Source: Bradyrhizobium sp. 186
GTDB taxonomy: Bacteria > Pseudomonadota > Alphaproteobacteria > Rhizobiales > Xanthobacteraceae
Assembly (NCBI RefSeq): GCF_023101685.1
Contig: NZ_CP082164.1
Span: 1,488,001-1,552,000, forward strand
DNA length: 64,000 nt
Reading direction: 5' to 3'
The stretch's first letter is position 1. The number at the start of each line of letters is the position of its first letter. Shown in pieces: positions 1 through 9,062 of this stretch. Under the pieces are notes generated by a model, which worked only from the letters and a program-made list of their open reading frames with translations, had not been told where the DNA came from and ran no database searches. Made by a program: the position numbers and the translations under genes.

Positions 1-344
1 TGTCACACCCCTCGGGTGAACTGTCCCTCGTGGAACAGCTTTGTTTATCGTCTTCAGCTTCGGCTAAACCGCGCCGGCCTCTCGAAAGTTGCACGCCTGC
101 ACGCAACGACTCTTACGCAGACGATATACAGGCCCGGTTTTTGCAGCCAGCGTTACCCGGGACAACTCACGACAAACTGACTTCAAGGAAGCCTTTTTGC
201 AACGGATAGTGCGCTTCTGCCACGCGCTTTTCCCTTTGTCTGTCACTTCCAAGTCACGGTTCACGTCGCAGTCGAATTCTTCCGTAACCCGAATGGCTTA
301 CGGCGACATCGCGCCACCAGGCAAACCGCCGTTCACAGCACGGC
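1..344. other. Left-edge stretch without a recognisable gene
   Basis: No open frame here has a convincing product. The short frames on both strands (about 65 to 115 codons) have Ser/Arg-rich compositions typical of out-of-frame translation in GC-rich DNA. The stretch is less GC-rich than the neighbouring genes. It lies 3' of the sigma-54 regulator, so it probably holds that gene's downstream region and the flank of a gene left of the window. Confidence 0.5.
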
Positions 345-1844
345 TCAGTGCGTCTCCTCGCCGCTTTTGCCGCCATGTCCGGGCACGCCGGCTTCGTCGA
401 GTTTGCGGTAAAGCGTGGACCGGCCGATCTTGAGGCGGCGGGCGACCTCGGACATCTGTCCGCGATAATGCGAGATCGCGAAGCGGATGATCTCGTTCTC
501 CATGTCCTCCAGCGGGCGAACATCGCCGGTCGCGGTCAGCATAGCCAGGGTTCCCGACGAGGGCAGGGGTGGCACAATCGGTATTTCATTACCCGAGACC
601 ACAGAGGGTGCCGCGATCGGGTCGATCATTAGCGGCGCGGTCGGAATCTCCGTTACGAGGTGCGGATGCGAGGCGAGCAGCGGGAAATCGTCGAGGCCGA
701 GCTGGTCCCCCTCGCTCATCACCACCGCGCGGTAGACCGCGTTTTCGAGCTGGCGGATGTTGCCGGGCCAGTCGAGCTGGGCGAGGTGCGCCACGGCTTC
801 GCCGCTGACGCCCGCGATCGCGCGGTTTTCCTCGGCGGCAAAGCGCGCCAGGAAATGACGCAGGAGATGCGGGATGTCCTCGCGTCGGGCCCGCAGCGAG
901 GGGATGGTCAATGGCAGCACGTGTAGGCGATAGAACAGGTCTTCGCGGAAATGGCCCTGCTTCACCCGCTCCAGGAGCCTGCGGTTGGTTGCCGAGATGA
1001 TGCGGACGTCGACCTTGACCGGCTTGCGGCCGCCGACCGCTTCCACCGCGCCCTCCTGGAGCGCGCGCAGCAGTTTGACCTGCGCCGCCAGCGGCAGCTC
1101 GCTGACCTCGTCCAGAAACAGCGTGCCGCCATGGGCTTCGACGAACTTGCCCATGTGCCGCTCGGTCGCGCCGGTGAAGGCGCCCTTCTCGTGACCGAAC
1201 AGGATCGACTCGACGAGGTTGTCGGGGATCGCGCCGCAATTGACCGCGACGAACGGCTTTGCCTTGCGCTCGCCGCTGCCATGGATGGCACGCGCGAACA
1301 TCTCCTTGCCGACGCCGGACTCGCCCTCGATCAGCACGGGAATCGACGAGTTGGCCGCCTTCTGCGCGGTCCGCATTACCGGCGCCATCGCCTCGGCGCG
1401 CGTGACGATGTCGGAGAAGGTCAGCCGTCCCTCGCGGGTGTGACGGATGCGCTGCAATTCACCCTTGAGCGCGGAGGCGTTGAGCGCGTTGCGAAGAGAG
1501 ACCTGGAGCCGCTCGATGCCGACCGGCTTGACCACGAAGTCCGCCGCGCCGGCGCGCATCGCCGAGATCACGTTGTCGATGCCGCCATGGGCGGTCTGCA
1601 CGATCACCGGCACGGTCAGACCTGCTTCGCGGATTTTTGCCAGCACGCCCATGCCGTCGAGGCCGGGCATGACGAGATCGAGTACGACGGCGTCGATAGC
1701 GGGTCCGTCGGGGGCGGTGAGGGCGGCAATCGCGGCGTCGCCGGACTCCACGACGATCGTCTCATAGCCGCATTTCTGCACCATGTTCTCGACCAGCCGG
1801 CGCGCCACGGCATCGTCATCGGCGATCAAAATACTGGCAGCCAT
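345..1844 (-). CDS. NtrC-family sigma-54-dependent response regulator
   Basis: This 499-residue protein has the three-part layout of NtrC-type activators. An N-terminal receiver domain (about 1-120) carries the acidic pocket ADDD at 8-11, phospho-acceptor Asp56 (VVLDLVMPG) and Lys106. A central AAA+ domain has Walker A GESGVGKE at 174-181, the sigma-54 contact loop GAFTGA at 221-226 and the Walker B-like segment GGTLFLDEVSEL. A C-terminal Fis-type helix-turn-helix ends the protein (EVARRLKIGRSTLYRKL). It should activate RpoN-dependent promoters when phosphorylated by a partner kinase. No histidine kinase gene is adjacent, so the partner and targets are unknown. It is divergent from pepF with a gap of about 125 bp. 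All catalytic motifs are intact. Confidence 0.93.
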   Translation of the reverse strand: MAASILIADDDAVARRLVENMVQKCGYETIVVESGDAAIAALTAPDGPAIDAVVLDLVMPGLDGMGVLAKIREAGLTVPVIVQTAHGGIDNVISAMRAGAADFVVKPVGIERLQVSLRNALNASALKGELQRIRHTREGRLTFSDIVTRAEAMAPVMRTAQKAANSSIPVLIEGESGVGKEMFARAIHGSGERKAKPFVAVNCGAIPDNLVESILFGHEKGAFTGATERHMGKFVEAHGGTLFLDEVSELPLAAQVKLLRALQEGAVEAVGGRKPVKVDVRIISATNRRLLERVKQGHFREDLFYRLHVLPLTIPSLRARREDIPHLLRHFLARFAAEENRAIAGVSGEAVAHLAQLDWPGNIRQLENAVYRAVVMSEGDQLGLDDFPLLASHPHLVTEIPTAPLMIDPIAAPSVVSGNEIPIVPPLPSSGTLAMLTATGDVRPLEDMENEIIRFAISHYRGQMSEVARRLKIGRSTLYRKLDEAGVPGHGGKSGEETH

Positions 1845-1968
1845 GGTGTTCCCCGCACGCTACAACTATCTGTCTCGAATCGGGGCACTCTGGCCGAAGC
1901 CGATTAACGCACTCTTAAACCTTGATGACCGCGCCCGCCGCGATTCTTGAACACAGGTTTCCAGCACA

Positions 1969-3831
1969 ATGACTTCGCGTCCCACATCCGCTCTCCGCAA
2001 GCCGAACACCAAAAAAACCGCCAAAGCCAAATCCTCCGCCAAGCCTGCGAGCAAGACCGCCAAGCTTCCGGAGTGGAACCTCGCCGATCTCTATTCCGGG
2101 ATCGACGCGCCGGAAGTGGCGCGCGATCTCGAAAAGATGGATGCCGATTGCGTCGCGTTCGAGACGGACTACAAGGGCAAGCTCGCAACAGGAACAGCAA
2201 ACGAAGATGGCGGAAAATGGCTCGCGAAGGCCGTGCGACGCTATGAGGCGATCGACGATCTCGCCGGCCGCCTCGGCTCCTACGCCGGTCTCGTCCACGC
2301 CGGCGACAGCGTTGATCCCAAGATTTCAAAGTTTTACGGCGATGTGTCAGAGCGGTTGACGGCTGCGTCCACCCATCTTCTGTTCTTCGCGCTCGAGCTC
2401 AATCGTGTCGATGACGATATTTTGACCCGCGCGATGCAGGCGCCGGAACTGGCGCACTACCGCCCCTGGATCGAGGACCTGCGCAAGGAGAAGCCGTACC
2501 AACTCGACGACAAGCTCGAGCAGCTTTTCCTGGAGAAGGCGCAGACCGGATATTCCGCCTGGAACAGGCTGTTCGACCAGACCATCTCGGGTCTTCGCTT
2601 CAAGGTCGGGTCCAAGGAGCTCGCGATTGAGCCGACGCTCAATTTCTTGCAGGACCGTGACGGCGCCAAGCGCAAGGCCGCGGCGGCGGCCCTGGCGAAA
2701 ACCTTCAAGGCCAATGAGCGCACTTTTGCGCTGATCACCAATACGCTCGCCAAGGACAAGGACATCTCCGACCGCTGGCGCGGCTTCAAGGATGTCGCGG
2801 ATTCCCGCCATCTGAACAACCGCGTCGAACGCGAGGTGGTGGATGCGTTGGTCGCTTCCGTGCGCGCGGCCTATCCAAAACTGTCGCATCGCTACTACGC
2901 GCTGAAGGCGCGCTGGTTCAAGAAGAAGCGGCTCACCTATTGGGATCGCAACGCGCCGCTGCCCTTTGCCGCGACCGACACCATCGCCTGGCCCGAGGCG
3001 CGGCACATGGTGCTATCAGCCTATCGCGGCTTCTCGCCCGATATGGCTGATATCGCCGAGCGCTTCTTCACCGACCGCTGGATCGATGCGCCGGTGCGTC
3101 CGGGCAAGGCACCGGGCGCCTTCTCGCATCCGACCACACCGTCGGCGCATCCTTACGTGCTGATGAATTACCAGGGCAAGCCGCGCGACGTGATGACGCT
3201 CGCCCACGAGCTCGGCCATGGCGTGCATCAGGTGCTGGCGGCGAAGAACGGCGCGCTGATGGCGCCGACGCCGCTGACGCTTGCGGAAACCGCGAGCGTG
3301 TTCGGTGAGATGCTGACCTTCAAGCGACTCTTGGCGCAGACCAGGAGCGCCAAGCAGCGCCAGGCGCTGCTCGCCGGCAAGGTCGAGGACATGATCAACA
3401 CCGTGGTCCGGCAGATCGCGTTCTATTCGTTCGAACGTGCGGTCCACACCGAGCGCAAGAACGGCGAGCTCACCGCGGCGCGGCTTGGCGAGATCTGGCT
3501 CTCGGTACAGGGCGAGAGCCTCGGGCCGGCGATCGAGATCAAGGCGGGCTACGAGAACTACTGGATGTACATCCCGCACTTCATCCACTCGCCGTTCTAT
3601 GTCTATGCCTATGCCTTCGGTGATTGTCTCGTGAACTCGCTCTATGCAGTCTACGAGAACGCGGCCGAAGGCTTTGCCGAACGCTATCTCGACATGCTTG
3701 CCGCCGGCGGCACCAAGCATTATTCCGAGCTGCTGCGGCCATTTGGGCTCGATGCCAAGGATCCAAAATTCTGGGACGGCGGCTTGAGCGTCATCGCCGG
3801 CATGATCGACGAGCTCGAGGCGATGGGCTGA
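1969..3831 (+). CDS. pepF: M3-family oligoendopeptidase F
   Basis: The 620-residue protein is a zinc metallopeptidase of the M3B (PepF) family, which cleaves short peptides in the cytoplasm. The zinc site HELGH lies at about 413-417 (LAHELGHGVHQ) and a downstream Glu-containing segment (ETASVFGEM) supplies the third ligand, as in the family. There is no signal peptide. The N-terminus is a Lys/Ala/Thr-rich tail of about 40 residues before the conserved part begins near EWNLADLYSG, so a later start cannot be excluded. Length is normal (about 600). The gene is divergent from the sigma-54 regulator and stands alone. Confidence 0.93.
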   Translation: MTSRPTSALRKPNTKKTAKAKSSAKPASKTAKLPEWNLADLYSGIDAPEVARDLEKMDADCVAFETDYKGKLATGTANEDGGKWLAKAVRRYEAIDDLAGRLGSYAGLVHAGDSVDPKISKFYGDVSERLTAASTHLLFFALELNRVDDDILTRAMQAPELAHYRPWIEDLRKEKPYQLDDKLEQLFLEKAQTGYSAWNRLFDQTISGLRFKVGSKELAIEPTLNFLQDRDGAKRKAAAAALAKTFKANERTFALITNTLAKDKDISDRWRGFKDVADSRHLNNRVEREVVDALVASVRAAYPKLSHRYYALKARWFKKKRLTYWDRNAPLPFAATDTIAWPEARHMVLSAYRGFSPDMADIAERFFTDRWIDAPVRPGKAPGAFSHPTTPSAHPYVLMNYQGKPRDVMTLAHELGHGVHQVLAAKNGALMAPTPLTLAETASVFGEMLTFKRLLAQTRSAKQRQALLAGKVEDMINTVVRQIAFYSFERAVHTERKNGELTAARLGEIWLSVQGESLGPAIEIKAGYENYWMYIPHFIHSPFYVYAYAFGDCLVNSLYAVYENAAEGFAERYLDMLAAGGTKHYSELLRPFGLDAKDPKFWDGGLSVIAGMIDELEAMG

Positions 3832-4147
3832 AGCGGCGGAGCGCGTTCCTCGGAACGCGGCTGTGGCCTGACGTTCGCGAGACCGGCTGCTCAACAGAGC
3901 TGCGCCGGATAGAACCGGAAGCAGCGAGCCTTGACGAATTTGCGCCGAGCTGGGGCGTTGCAAACATTTTGCAGCGCTGCCGTGAGTTCCAGGCCGCTCC
4001 ACTCTCCCTAGCGACCCCGATCGGTCTTGATATTTGCTACGTGGGATTGAACGTTCGCGAGGCCGGCAAGACTAACTTTGATATACCGCGGATAGAACTT
4101 TCAACTATTGATTGTGGATCGATCGATTTTTGCCTGGGGAGATGCCC
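3832..4147. other. Intergenic stretch with a hairpin and a spaced direct repeat
   Basis: No gene is seen in these 316 bases. Just after the pepF stop a short inverted repeat (CGCGTTC ... GAACGCG, 3842-3859) could fold as a hairpin but has no T tract. A 17-base direct repeat with one mismatch (ACGTTCGCGAGACCGGC / ACGTTCGCGAGGCCGGC) occurs at 3871-3887 and 4051-4067, exactly 180 bases apart. The last part is AT-richer and probably contains the promoter of the patatin-like gene. Confidence 0.45.
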
Positions 4148-7138
4148 ATGCGCGATCAAGGACCCGCCGCGCCCGTTCCGGAGGCTCGAAACCCTGCAGC
4201 GGTCGATGAAGAGACCCCCTGGTGCGAGAAGCACCATCAAATCGTCCGCGATGAAATCGCGGCAATCAACACGCGGCGTGAGCCGGAACGGCGCCTCGAT
4301 TCCGACGCCCTGGAACGTTGCCAGTTGCTCGACGTCGTCGGGCTCGCGTTGTCCGGCGGCGGCATCCGCTCGTCGGCCCTTTGCCTCGGTGCGCTACAGG
4401 CCTTGAACCACCACAACCTGATTGGGCGGATCGATTATCTCTCCACGGTGTCGGGTGGCGGCTATATCGGCACTTCGCTCAGCGCGAGCATGACGGCGGC
4501 AGGGCGGTTTGTATTCGGTGAAAGGCCGGTCGCCGGTACTGCCACCGCCGCCGAGATCAGCGACACGCCTTCGGTCGGGCATCTCCGCAACTATTCCAAC
4601 TATCTGATCCCCGCCGGTGCACGCGATCTTCTGACCGGAATTGCGATTGTCGTGCGCGGCCTGGTCGCCAATATCGGGCTGACGCTGCCCATCGTGCTGC
4701 TGCTCGCCGCCGTCACCATTTGGTCGACGCCTCTGCGCAGTTGCCTGACTGTTGCGAACGTCTTTGGTATCGGCCTCAACGATCGCAAATTGTGCGAATT
4801 GCATGATTTCAGCAGCATCGATCGTTACGGCTTCAGCACCTTTGGCGCGGCCGCGGCGCTGGTGCTGCTTCTCTGCAGCGGGCTCACCTATCTGAGCTCC
4901 CGCTCCATTCGCGGCAACGGCCCCAGCGTCGTGTGCGCCTACCTTGCCGGAATAGCGTTGCTGCTCGGCGTCGCCTGCGACTTTGCACGGTTTCTCAAGG
5001 TTCAGCACTTTGCGCTGACCCTGGCAATCGCCATCATCGGGGTCGTCCTGTTTTTCGGGTGGGCTCTCAAGCAGTCATTCGCGAGTCCGGGAAAGCGCCA
5101 AGAGTTTCGCTCGCATTGGCCGAGCATGGGGGCGACCTTTCTGGTGTTGCTGGCCGCAATCGCCTTCTTCGAATTTCAGCCCTTCATGCTGGAGCAGATG
5201 TTTGATGTTGCCGAGAGCAACGCAATCGGTGGACCGGCTGCCGCAGTTGCGATCACCTGGATCAAGTCGCTCGCGGCAGTCGCTACGCCAATCGGCGTCT
5301 TCGTCACCGCATTCAGGCAGCAGTTCGCTGAACTGTTGAAGGGCAACAGCGTATCTTCGCAATGGGGATCGCTGGTGCTCGCGGTCGTCGCCAAGGTAGC
5401 GCTGTGGATTGCGGGCCTCGCACTTCCGCTCATCATCTGGGTCGCATACCTGTATCTGTCGTATTGGGGCATCGCCAACGACTTGTTCGAGAGGTGCCCG
5501 TCGGCTCTGGGGGCCACTTCCCAACGAGAGTGCCTGGTCAACGCCAAATCGAACACGCCGTCCGGGAATTTGGCAGGCAAGATCCAGTTCGATGCCAGCA
5601 AGGGTACCCTGTCAGCCGAGATTACGCCGAAGGCCGCGCCGCCGGTCATGGCCGATACCGAGCGGTTGACACCCACTTGGCATGCCCCCGCATGGCTTGA
5701 ATTCCTGGCCCAGAAAGCGGGACATGTGGTTCAGGCCCGCATTCCCAGTCTGTTCCAGGGCGCGGCTTCGGAACTCAGCTATTCGTTCAGTCTTCCGATG
5801 GTAATCCTCTACACGTTTGCCGGCATCCTGTTGTTCGCCATCTCGTTCTGCCTGACGCCGAATGCGAACTCGCTGCATCGGCTCTATCGCGATCGCCTGA
5901 GCAAGGCTTTCCTGTTCGATCCGACACGTTCGGCCGACGGCGGCATCGCGCGGGCCGAAGCCAGCCTCGATCAGGGGCGTGATTTCAGGACGCTCGATCG
6001 CATGAAGCTGACTGATCTCTACGCCCCTCCGGTCGAGGCGGCCCGTATTCCGGGGCAGCCCGCAACGCCGAGGTTGCGCGGGCCCTATCAACTCATCAAT
6101 ACGGCGCTGAATATTCAAGGCTCGGACTTTGCCAACCGGCGTGGCCGCAACGCGGACTTCTTCATGTTCTCCGCCCTGAACGTCGGTAGCGAGGCGACGG
6201 GCTATGCGCCCACCGGCTTGGTGCAGGACGACGAGCAAAGTCTCGACCTTGCGACGGCAATGGCGATTTCCGGAGCCGCGGCTTCCTCGAACATGGGCTC
6301 GAACTCGATCAAGGCGCTGACACCCACGCTCGCGCTTCTCAACGTACGGCTTGGCTACTGGCTGAAGAACCCGCGTTACGTCGATGCGCGCGTGCGGCCG
6401 CAGCGCCGCTCCACACCGCTTTATTTCTGGTCCGAAATCTCGGGGCGTCTGTATGAGAATAGCGACAGTGTCTACCTGACGGACGGTGGTCACATCGAAA
6501 ATCTTGGCGTCTACGAGTTGTTGCGCCGCCGCTGCAAGGTGATCATCGCGGTGGATGCGGAAGCCGATGCGCCGATGAATTTCGGCTCCCTGATGACGTT
6601 GCAGCGCTACGCCCGCATTGATCTCGGCGTCCGGATCGACTTGCCTTGGACGCCGATTCGCGAACGCACACGCGCGCTGATGGCGCGCAATGCCGACAAG
6701 ACTGGCGATCCGTCGTCTCCTCCCGATGCGGACGATGACGCTCCGCAAGACCACGTTCACGTCGCAATCGGCATCATCGATTATGGGGGAGAGGAGAAGG
6801 GCTATCTCGTCTATGTCAAATCTTCGCTCACCAGCGATGAGAACGACTATATCCGGGACTACGCGCGGCGAAATGATCGCTTCCCGCACGAGACCACGGG
6901 TGATCAGTTCTTCTCCGAAGAGCAGTTCGAGGTCTACCGCGCGCTCGGCTTCCATATGATTCACGGCTTCCTGTCCGGCGACCATCCGGTGGCGGTCGGG
7001 TGCGGCGTCCGTCCGCGTACGGCCCGATTTACCGACGGCGGCGAGCCGGCGATCGACGCCGTACGTGAGGCGCTGGGCCTCCCGGTGCTCCAGCGACGGA
7101 CCGCGAGCGTCACGGCCACGATGATCGATCAGGGCTGA
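4148..7138 (+). CDS. Large patatin-like phospholipase with membrane segments
   Basis: This protein of about 996 residues carries patatin-family lipase motifs at its two ends. The oxyanion motif LSGGGIRS and the nucleophile elbow STVSGGGY (Ser about 102) are N-terminal. The Asp motif TDGGHIENLGVYELLRRR (Asp about 779) is C-terminal. Between them lie about eight hydrophobic stretches that look like membrane helices, for example near residues 170-195, 230-250, 260-280, 290-310, 330-350, 415-445 and 545-570. It probably acts on membrane lipids, but substrate is unknown. The ATG at 4148 is chosen because GGGGAG (4136-4141) sits six bases upstream. An in-frame TTG at 4112 and an ATG at 4142 are alternatives. 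It stands alone between pepF and the oxidase/transhydrogenase genes. Confidence 0.8.
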   Translation: MRDQGPAAPVPEARNPAAVDEETPWCEKHHQIVRDEIAAINTRREPERRLDSDALERCQLLDVVGLALSGGGIRSSALCLGALQALNHHNLIGRIDYLSTVSGGGYIGTSLSASMTAAGRFVFGERPVAGTATAAEISDTPSVGHLRNYSNYLIPAGARDLLTGIAIVVRGLVANIGLTLPIVLLLAAVTIWSTPLRSCLTVANVFGIGLNDRKLCELHDFSSIDRYGFSTFGAAAALVLLLCSGLTYLSSRSIRGNGPSVVCAYLAGIALLLGVACDFARFLKVQHFALTLAIAIIGVVLFFGWALKQSFASPGKRQEFRSHWPSMGATFLVLLAAIAFFEFQPFMLEQMFDVAESNAIGGPAAAVAITWIKSLAAVATPIGVFVTAFRQQFAELLKGNSVSSQWGSLVLAVVAKVALWIAGLALPLIIWVAYLYLSYWGIANDLFERCPSALGATSQRECLVNAKSNTPSGNLAGKIQFDASKGTLSAEITPKAAPPVMADTERLTPTWHAPAWLEFLAQKAGHVVQARIPSLFQGAASELSYSFSLPMVILYTFAGILLFAISFCLTPNANSLHRLYRDRLSKAFLFDPTRSADGGIARAEASLDQGRDFRTLDRMKLTDLYAPPVEAARIPGQPATPRLRGPYQLINTALNIQGSDFANRRGRNADFFMFSALNVGSEATGYAPTGLVQDDEQSLDLATAMAISGAAASSNMGSNSIKALTPTLALLNVRLGYWLKNPRYVDARVRPQRRSTPLYFWSEISGRLYENSDSVYLTDGGHIENLGVYELLRRRCKVIIAVDAEADAPMNFGSLMTLQRYARIDLGVRIDLPWTPIRERTRALMARNADKTGDPSSPPDADDDAPQDHVHVAIGIIDYGGEEKGYLVYVKSSLTSDENDYIRDYARRNDRFPHETTGDQFFSEEQFEVYRALGFHMIHGFLSGDHPVAVGCGVRPRTARFTDGGEPAIDAVREALGLPVLQRRTASVTATMIDQG

Positions 7139-7277
7139 GCGACGAGAGAGCCGGATCCCCGCCAATCGGAATTCCAAATGACCTGATTTGCGGGAAAACC
7201 GCTCCTCCGTGCCGTTGCCCTGCCCGGCGGTTTGGGGTATTGCCAGCCGGGAATTCGACTTTCGACTGGGGACATCC

Positions 7278-7430
7278 ATGGCTGACCATAGCGAAGTGGC
7301 GTACACCACCGCCGACGGCAACGACTACGTTGCGCACGAGCAGACCTATGAGGGCTTCATCAAGCTGGTGAAGTACGGCACGGTCTCGGTCGCGCTCATC
7401 GTGATCCTGATGGCCATCTTCCTGACCTGA
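7278..7430 (+). CDS. aa3-type cytochrome c oxidase subunit IV (small bacterial subunit)
   Basis: A 50-residue protein with a short polar N-terminus, the conserved segment HEQTYEGFIKLVKYG and one C-terminal transmembrane helix (about 30-49). This is the pattern of the bacterial aa3 oxidase subunit IV family (COX4_pro_2 type), a non-catalytic subunit of the terminal oxidase. The ATG at 7278 follows CTGGGGACATCC. An upstream in-frame extension exists but has no family character. The gene sits 135 bp upstream of pntAA, an arrangement I know from Bradyrhizobium-type genomes. The main oxidase genes are elsewhere. Confidence 0.82.
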   Translation: MADHSEVAYTTADGNDYVAHEQTYEGFIKLVKYGTVSVALIVILMAIFLT

Positions 7431-7564
7431 TCCATCGCGGCCGCACCGACAGCGCCGTCGGTGCCCATAATATTTGCATCCAAGCCGGTTCCAAAACCGG
7501 TATCCAACGTTGCGGGAGTAACGCTAAGTTCGCGTGCGCGCTTTCCCGCGTCGCCGGAGGCCCC

Positions 7565-8692
7565 ATGAAGATTGCCGTTGCCAAGGAAATCGATCCATCC
7601 GAGCCGAGGGTCGCCGTTTCGCCTGATACGGTGAAGAAGTTCAAGGCGCTCGGCGTCGAGATCGCCGTCGAACCGGGGGCCGGCGTCAAGTCGGGCCTGC
7701 CGGATTCCGAATTCACCGCAGTCGGCGCCACCGTGAGCGCGGATGCGTTGAAGGATGCCGACATCATCATCAAGGTGAAGCGGCCCGAAGCCTCCGAACT
7801 GGCGCAATACAGGCGCGGCGCGCTCGTCATCGCCATCATGGATCCCTACGGCAACGATGCCGCGCTGAAGGCGATGGCCGATGCCGGCATCTCGGCCTTC
7901 GCGATGGAATTGATGCCGCGCATCACGCGCGCGCAGGTGATGGACGTGCTGTCGTCGCAGGCCAACCTCGCCGGCTACCGCGCCGTGATCGAGGGCGCCG
8001 AAGCTTTTGGCCGCGCCTTCCCGATGATGATGACCGCGGCGGGCACCATTCCGGCGGCAAAGGTGTTCGTGATGGGCGTTGGCGTGGCCGGCTTGCAGGC
8101 GATCGCTACCGCGCGCCGTCTTGGCGCCGTCGTCACCGCGACTGACGTGCGGCCCGCCACCAAGGAGCAGGTGGAATCGCTTGGTGCCAAGTTCCTCGCG
8201 GTTGAGGACGAGGAGTTCAAGAACGCGCAGACTGCCGGCGGCTACGCCAAGGAAATGTCCAAGGAGTACCAGGCCAAGCAGGCTGCGCTCACCGCCGAGC
8301 ACATCAAGAAGCAGGACATCGTGATCACGACCGCGCTGATCCCGGGCCGGCCGGCGCCGAAGCTGGTCTCGGCCGAGATGGTCAAGTCGATGAAGCCCGG
8401 TTCGGTGCTGGTCGATCTCGCGGTCGAGCGCGGCGGCAATGTCGAGGGTGCGAGGCCGGGCGAGGTCGCCGAGGTCGATGGCATCAAGATCGTCGGCTAC
8501 ACCAATGTCGCCGGCCGCGTCGCGGCGTCGGCTTCCAGTCTCTACGCGCGCAACCTGTTCAATTTCATCGAGACCATGATCGACAAGGGTAGCAAGGCCC
8601 TTGCCGTGAATTGGGACGACGAACTCGTGAAGGCGACCGCGCTCACCAGGGACGGCGCCGTCATTCACCCGAATTTCCAGCCGAAAGCTTAG
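7565..8692 (+). CDS. pntAA: NAD(P) transhydrogenase subunit alpha, part 1 (NAD-binding)
   Basis: The 375-residue protein matches the soluble domain I of proton-translocating transhydrogenase, which binds NAD(H) and passes hydride to NADP+ on PntB while protons cross the membrane. It begins with the alanine-dehydrogenase-like segment [20 protein letters not shown] and has a Rossmann motif ([18 protein letters not shown]) near 160-180. There is no membrane segment, as expected where alpha is split in two genes. GGAGG lies four bases before the ATG. It is followed 10 bp later by pntAB and then pntB, forming one operon. The complex supplies NADPH from the proton gradient. Confidence 0.96.
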   Translation: MKIAVAKEIDPSEPRVAVSPDTVKKFKALGVEIAVEPGAGVKSGLPDSEFTAVGATVSADALKDADIIIKVKRPEASELAQYRRGALVIAIMDPYGNDAALKAMADAGISAFAMELMPRITRAQVMDVLSSQANLAGYRAVIEGAEAFGRAFPMMMTAAGTIPAAKVFVMGVGVAGLQAIATARRLGAVVTATDVRPATKEQVESLGAKFLAVEDEEFKNAQTAGGYAKEMSKEYQAKQAALTAEHIKKQDIVITTALIPGRPAPKLVSAEMVKSMKPGSVLVDLAVERGGNVEGARPGEVAEVDGIKIVGYTNVAGRVAASASSLYARNLFNFIETMIDKGSKALAVNWDDELVKATALTRDGAVIHPNFQPKA

Positions 8693-8702
8693 GAGAGCCG
8701 CC

Positions 8703-9020
8703 ATGGAGCATATTGCACAGGTCGTCGACCCCTTCGTCTTCCGGCTGTCGATTTTCGTTCTCGCCGTCTTCGTCGGCTATTTCGTGGTGTGGTCGGTGAC
8801 CCCCGCGCTGCACACGCCGCTGATGAGCGTCACCAACGCGATCTCCTCGGTGATCGTGGTCGGCGCGCTGCTCGCGGTCGGCGTCGGCATGATATCGAGC
8901 GGCTCGGGCTGGGCGCGCGGCTTCGGCTTCATCGCGCTGATCTTTGCCTGCGTAAATATCTTTGGCGGCTTCCTTGTCACCCAGCGCATGCTGGCGATGT
9001 ACAAGAAGAAGGTGAAGTGA
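8703..9020 (+). CDS. pntAB: NAD(P) transhydrogenase subunit alpha, part 2 (membrane)
   Basis: This 105-residue protein has three hydrophobic helices (about 15-30, 38-62 and 70-92) and corresponds to the membrane part of PntA (start of domain II). In many alphaproteobacteria it is a separate gene, as here. GGAGAG precedes the ATG by about four bases. It lies between pntAA and pntB in the same orientation with short spacers of 10 and 42 bp. It forms part of the proton channel with PntB and has no catalytic site of its own. Confidence 0.95.
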   Translation: MEHIAQVVDPFVFRLSIFVLAVFVGYFVVWSVTPALHTPLMSVTNAISSVIVVGALLAVGVGMISSGSGWARGFGFIALIFACVNIFGGFLVTQRMLAMYKKKVK

Positions 9021-9062
9021 GCGGCGTGCACCTCGGGGTGACGAAGACAAAGGGGACCTGAG

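Noticed and set aside
89..433. Possible small gene at the left edge
   Set aside because: Cys/Arg/Ser-rich translation without a ribosome site, and it overlaps the end of the sigma-54 regulator.
951..1907. Open frame of about 318 codons antisense to the sigma-54 regulator
   Set aside because: Low-complexity Asp/Arg/Leu pattern typical of antisense translation, and the regulator itself is intact.
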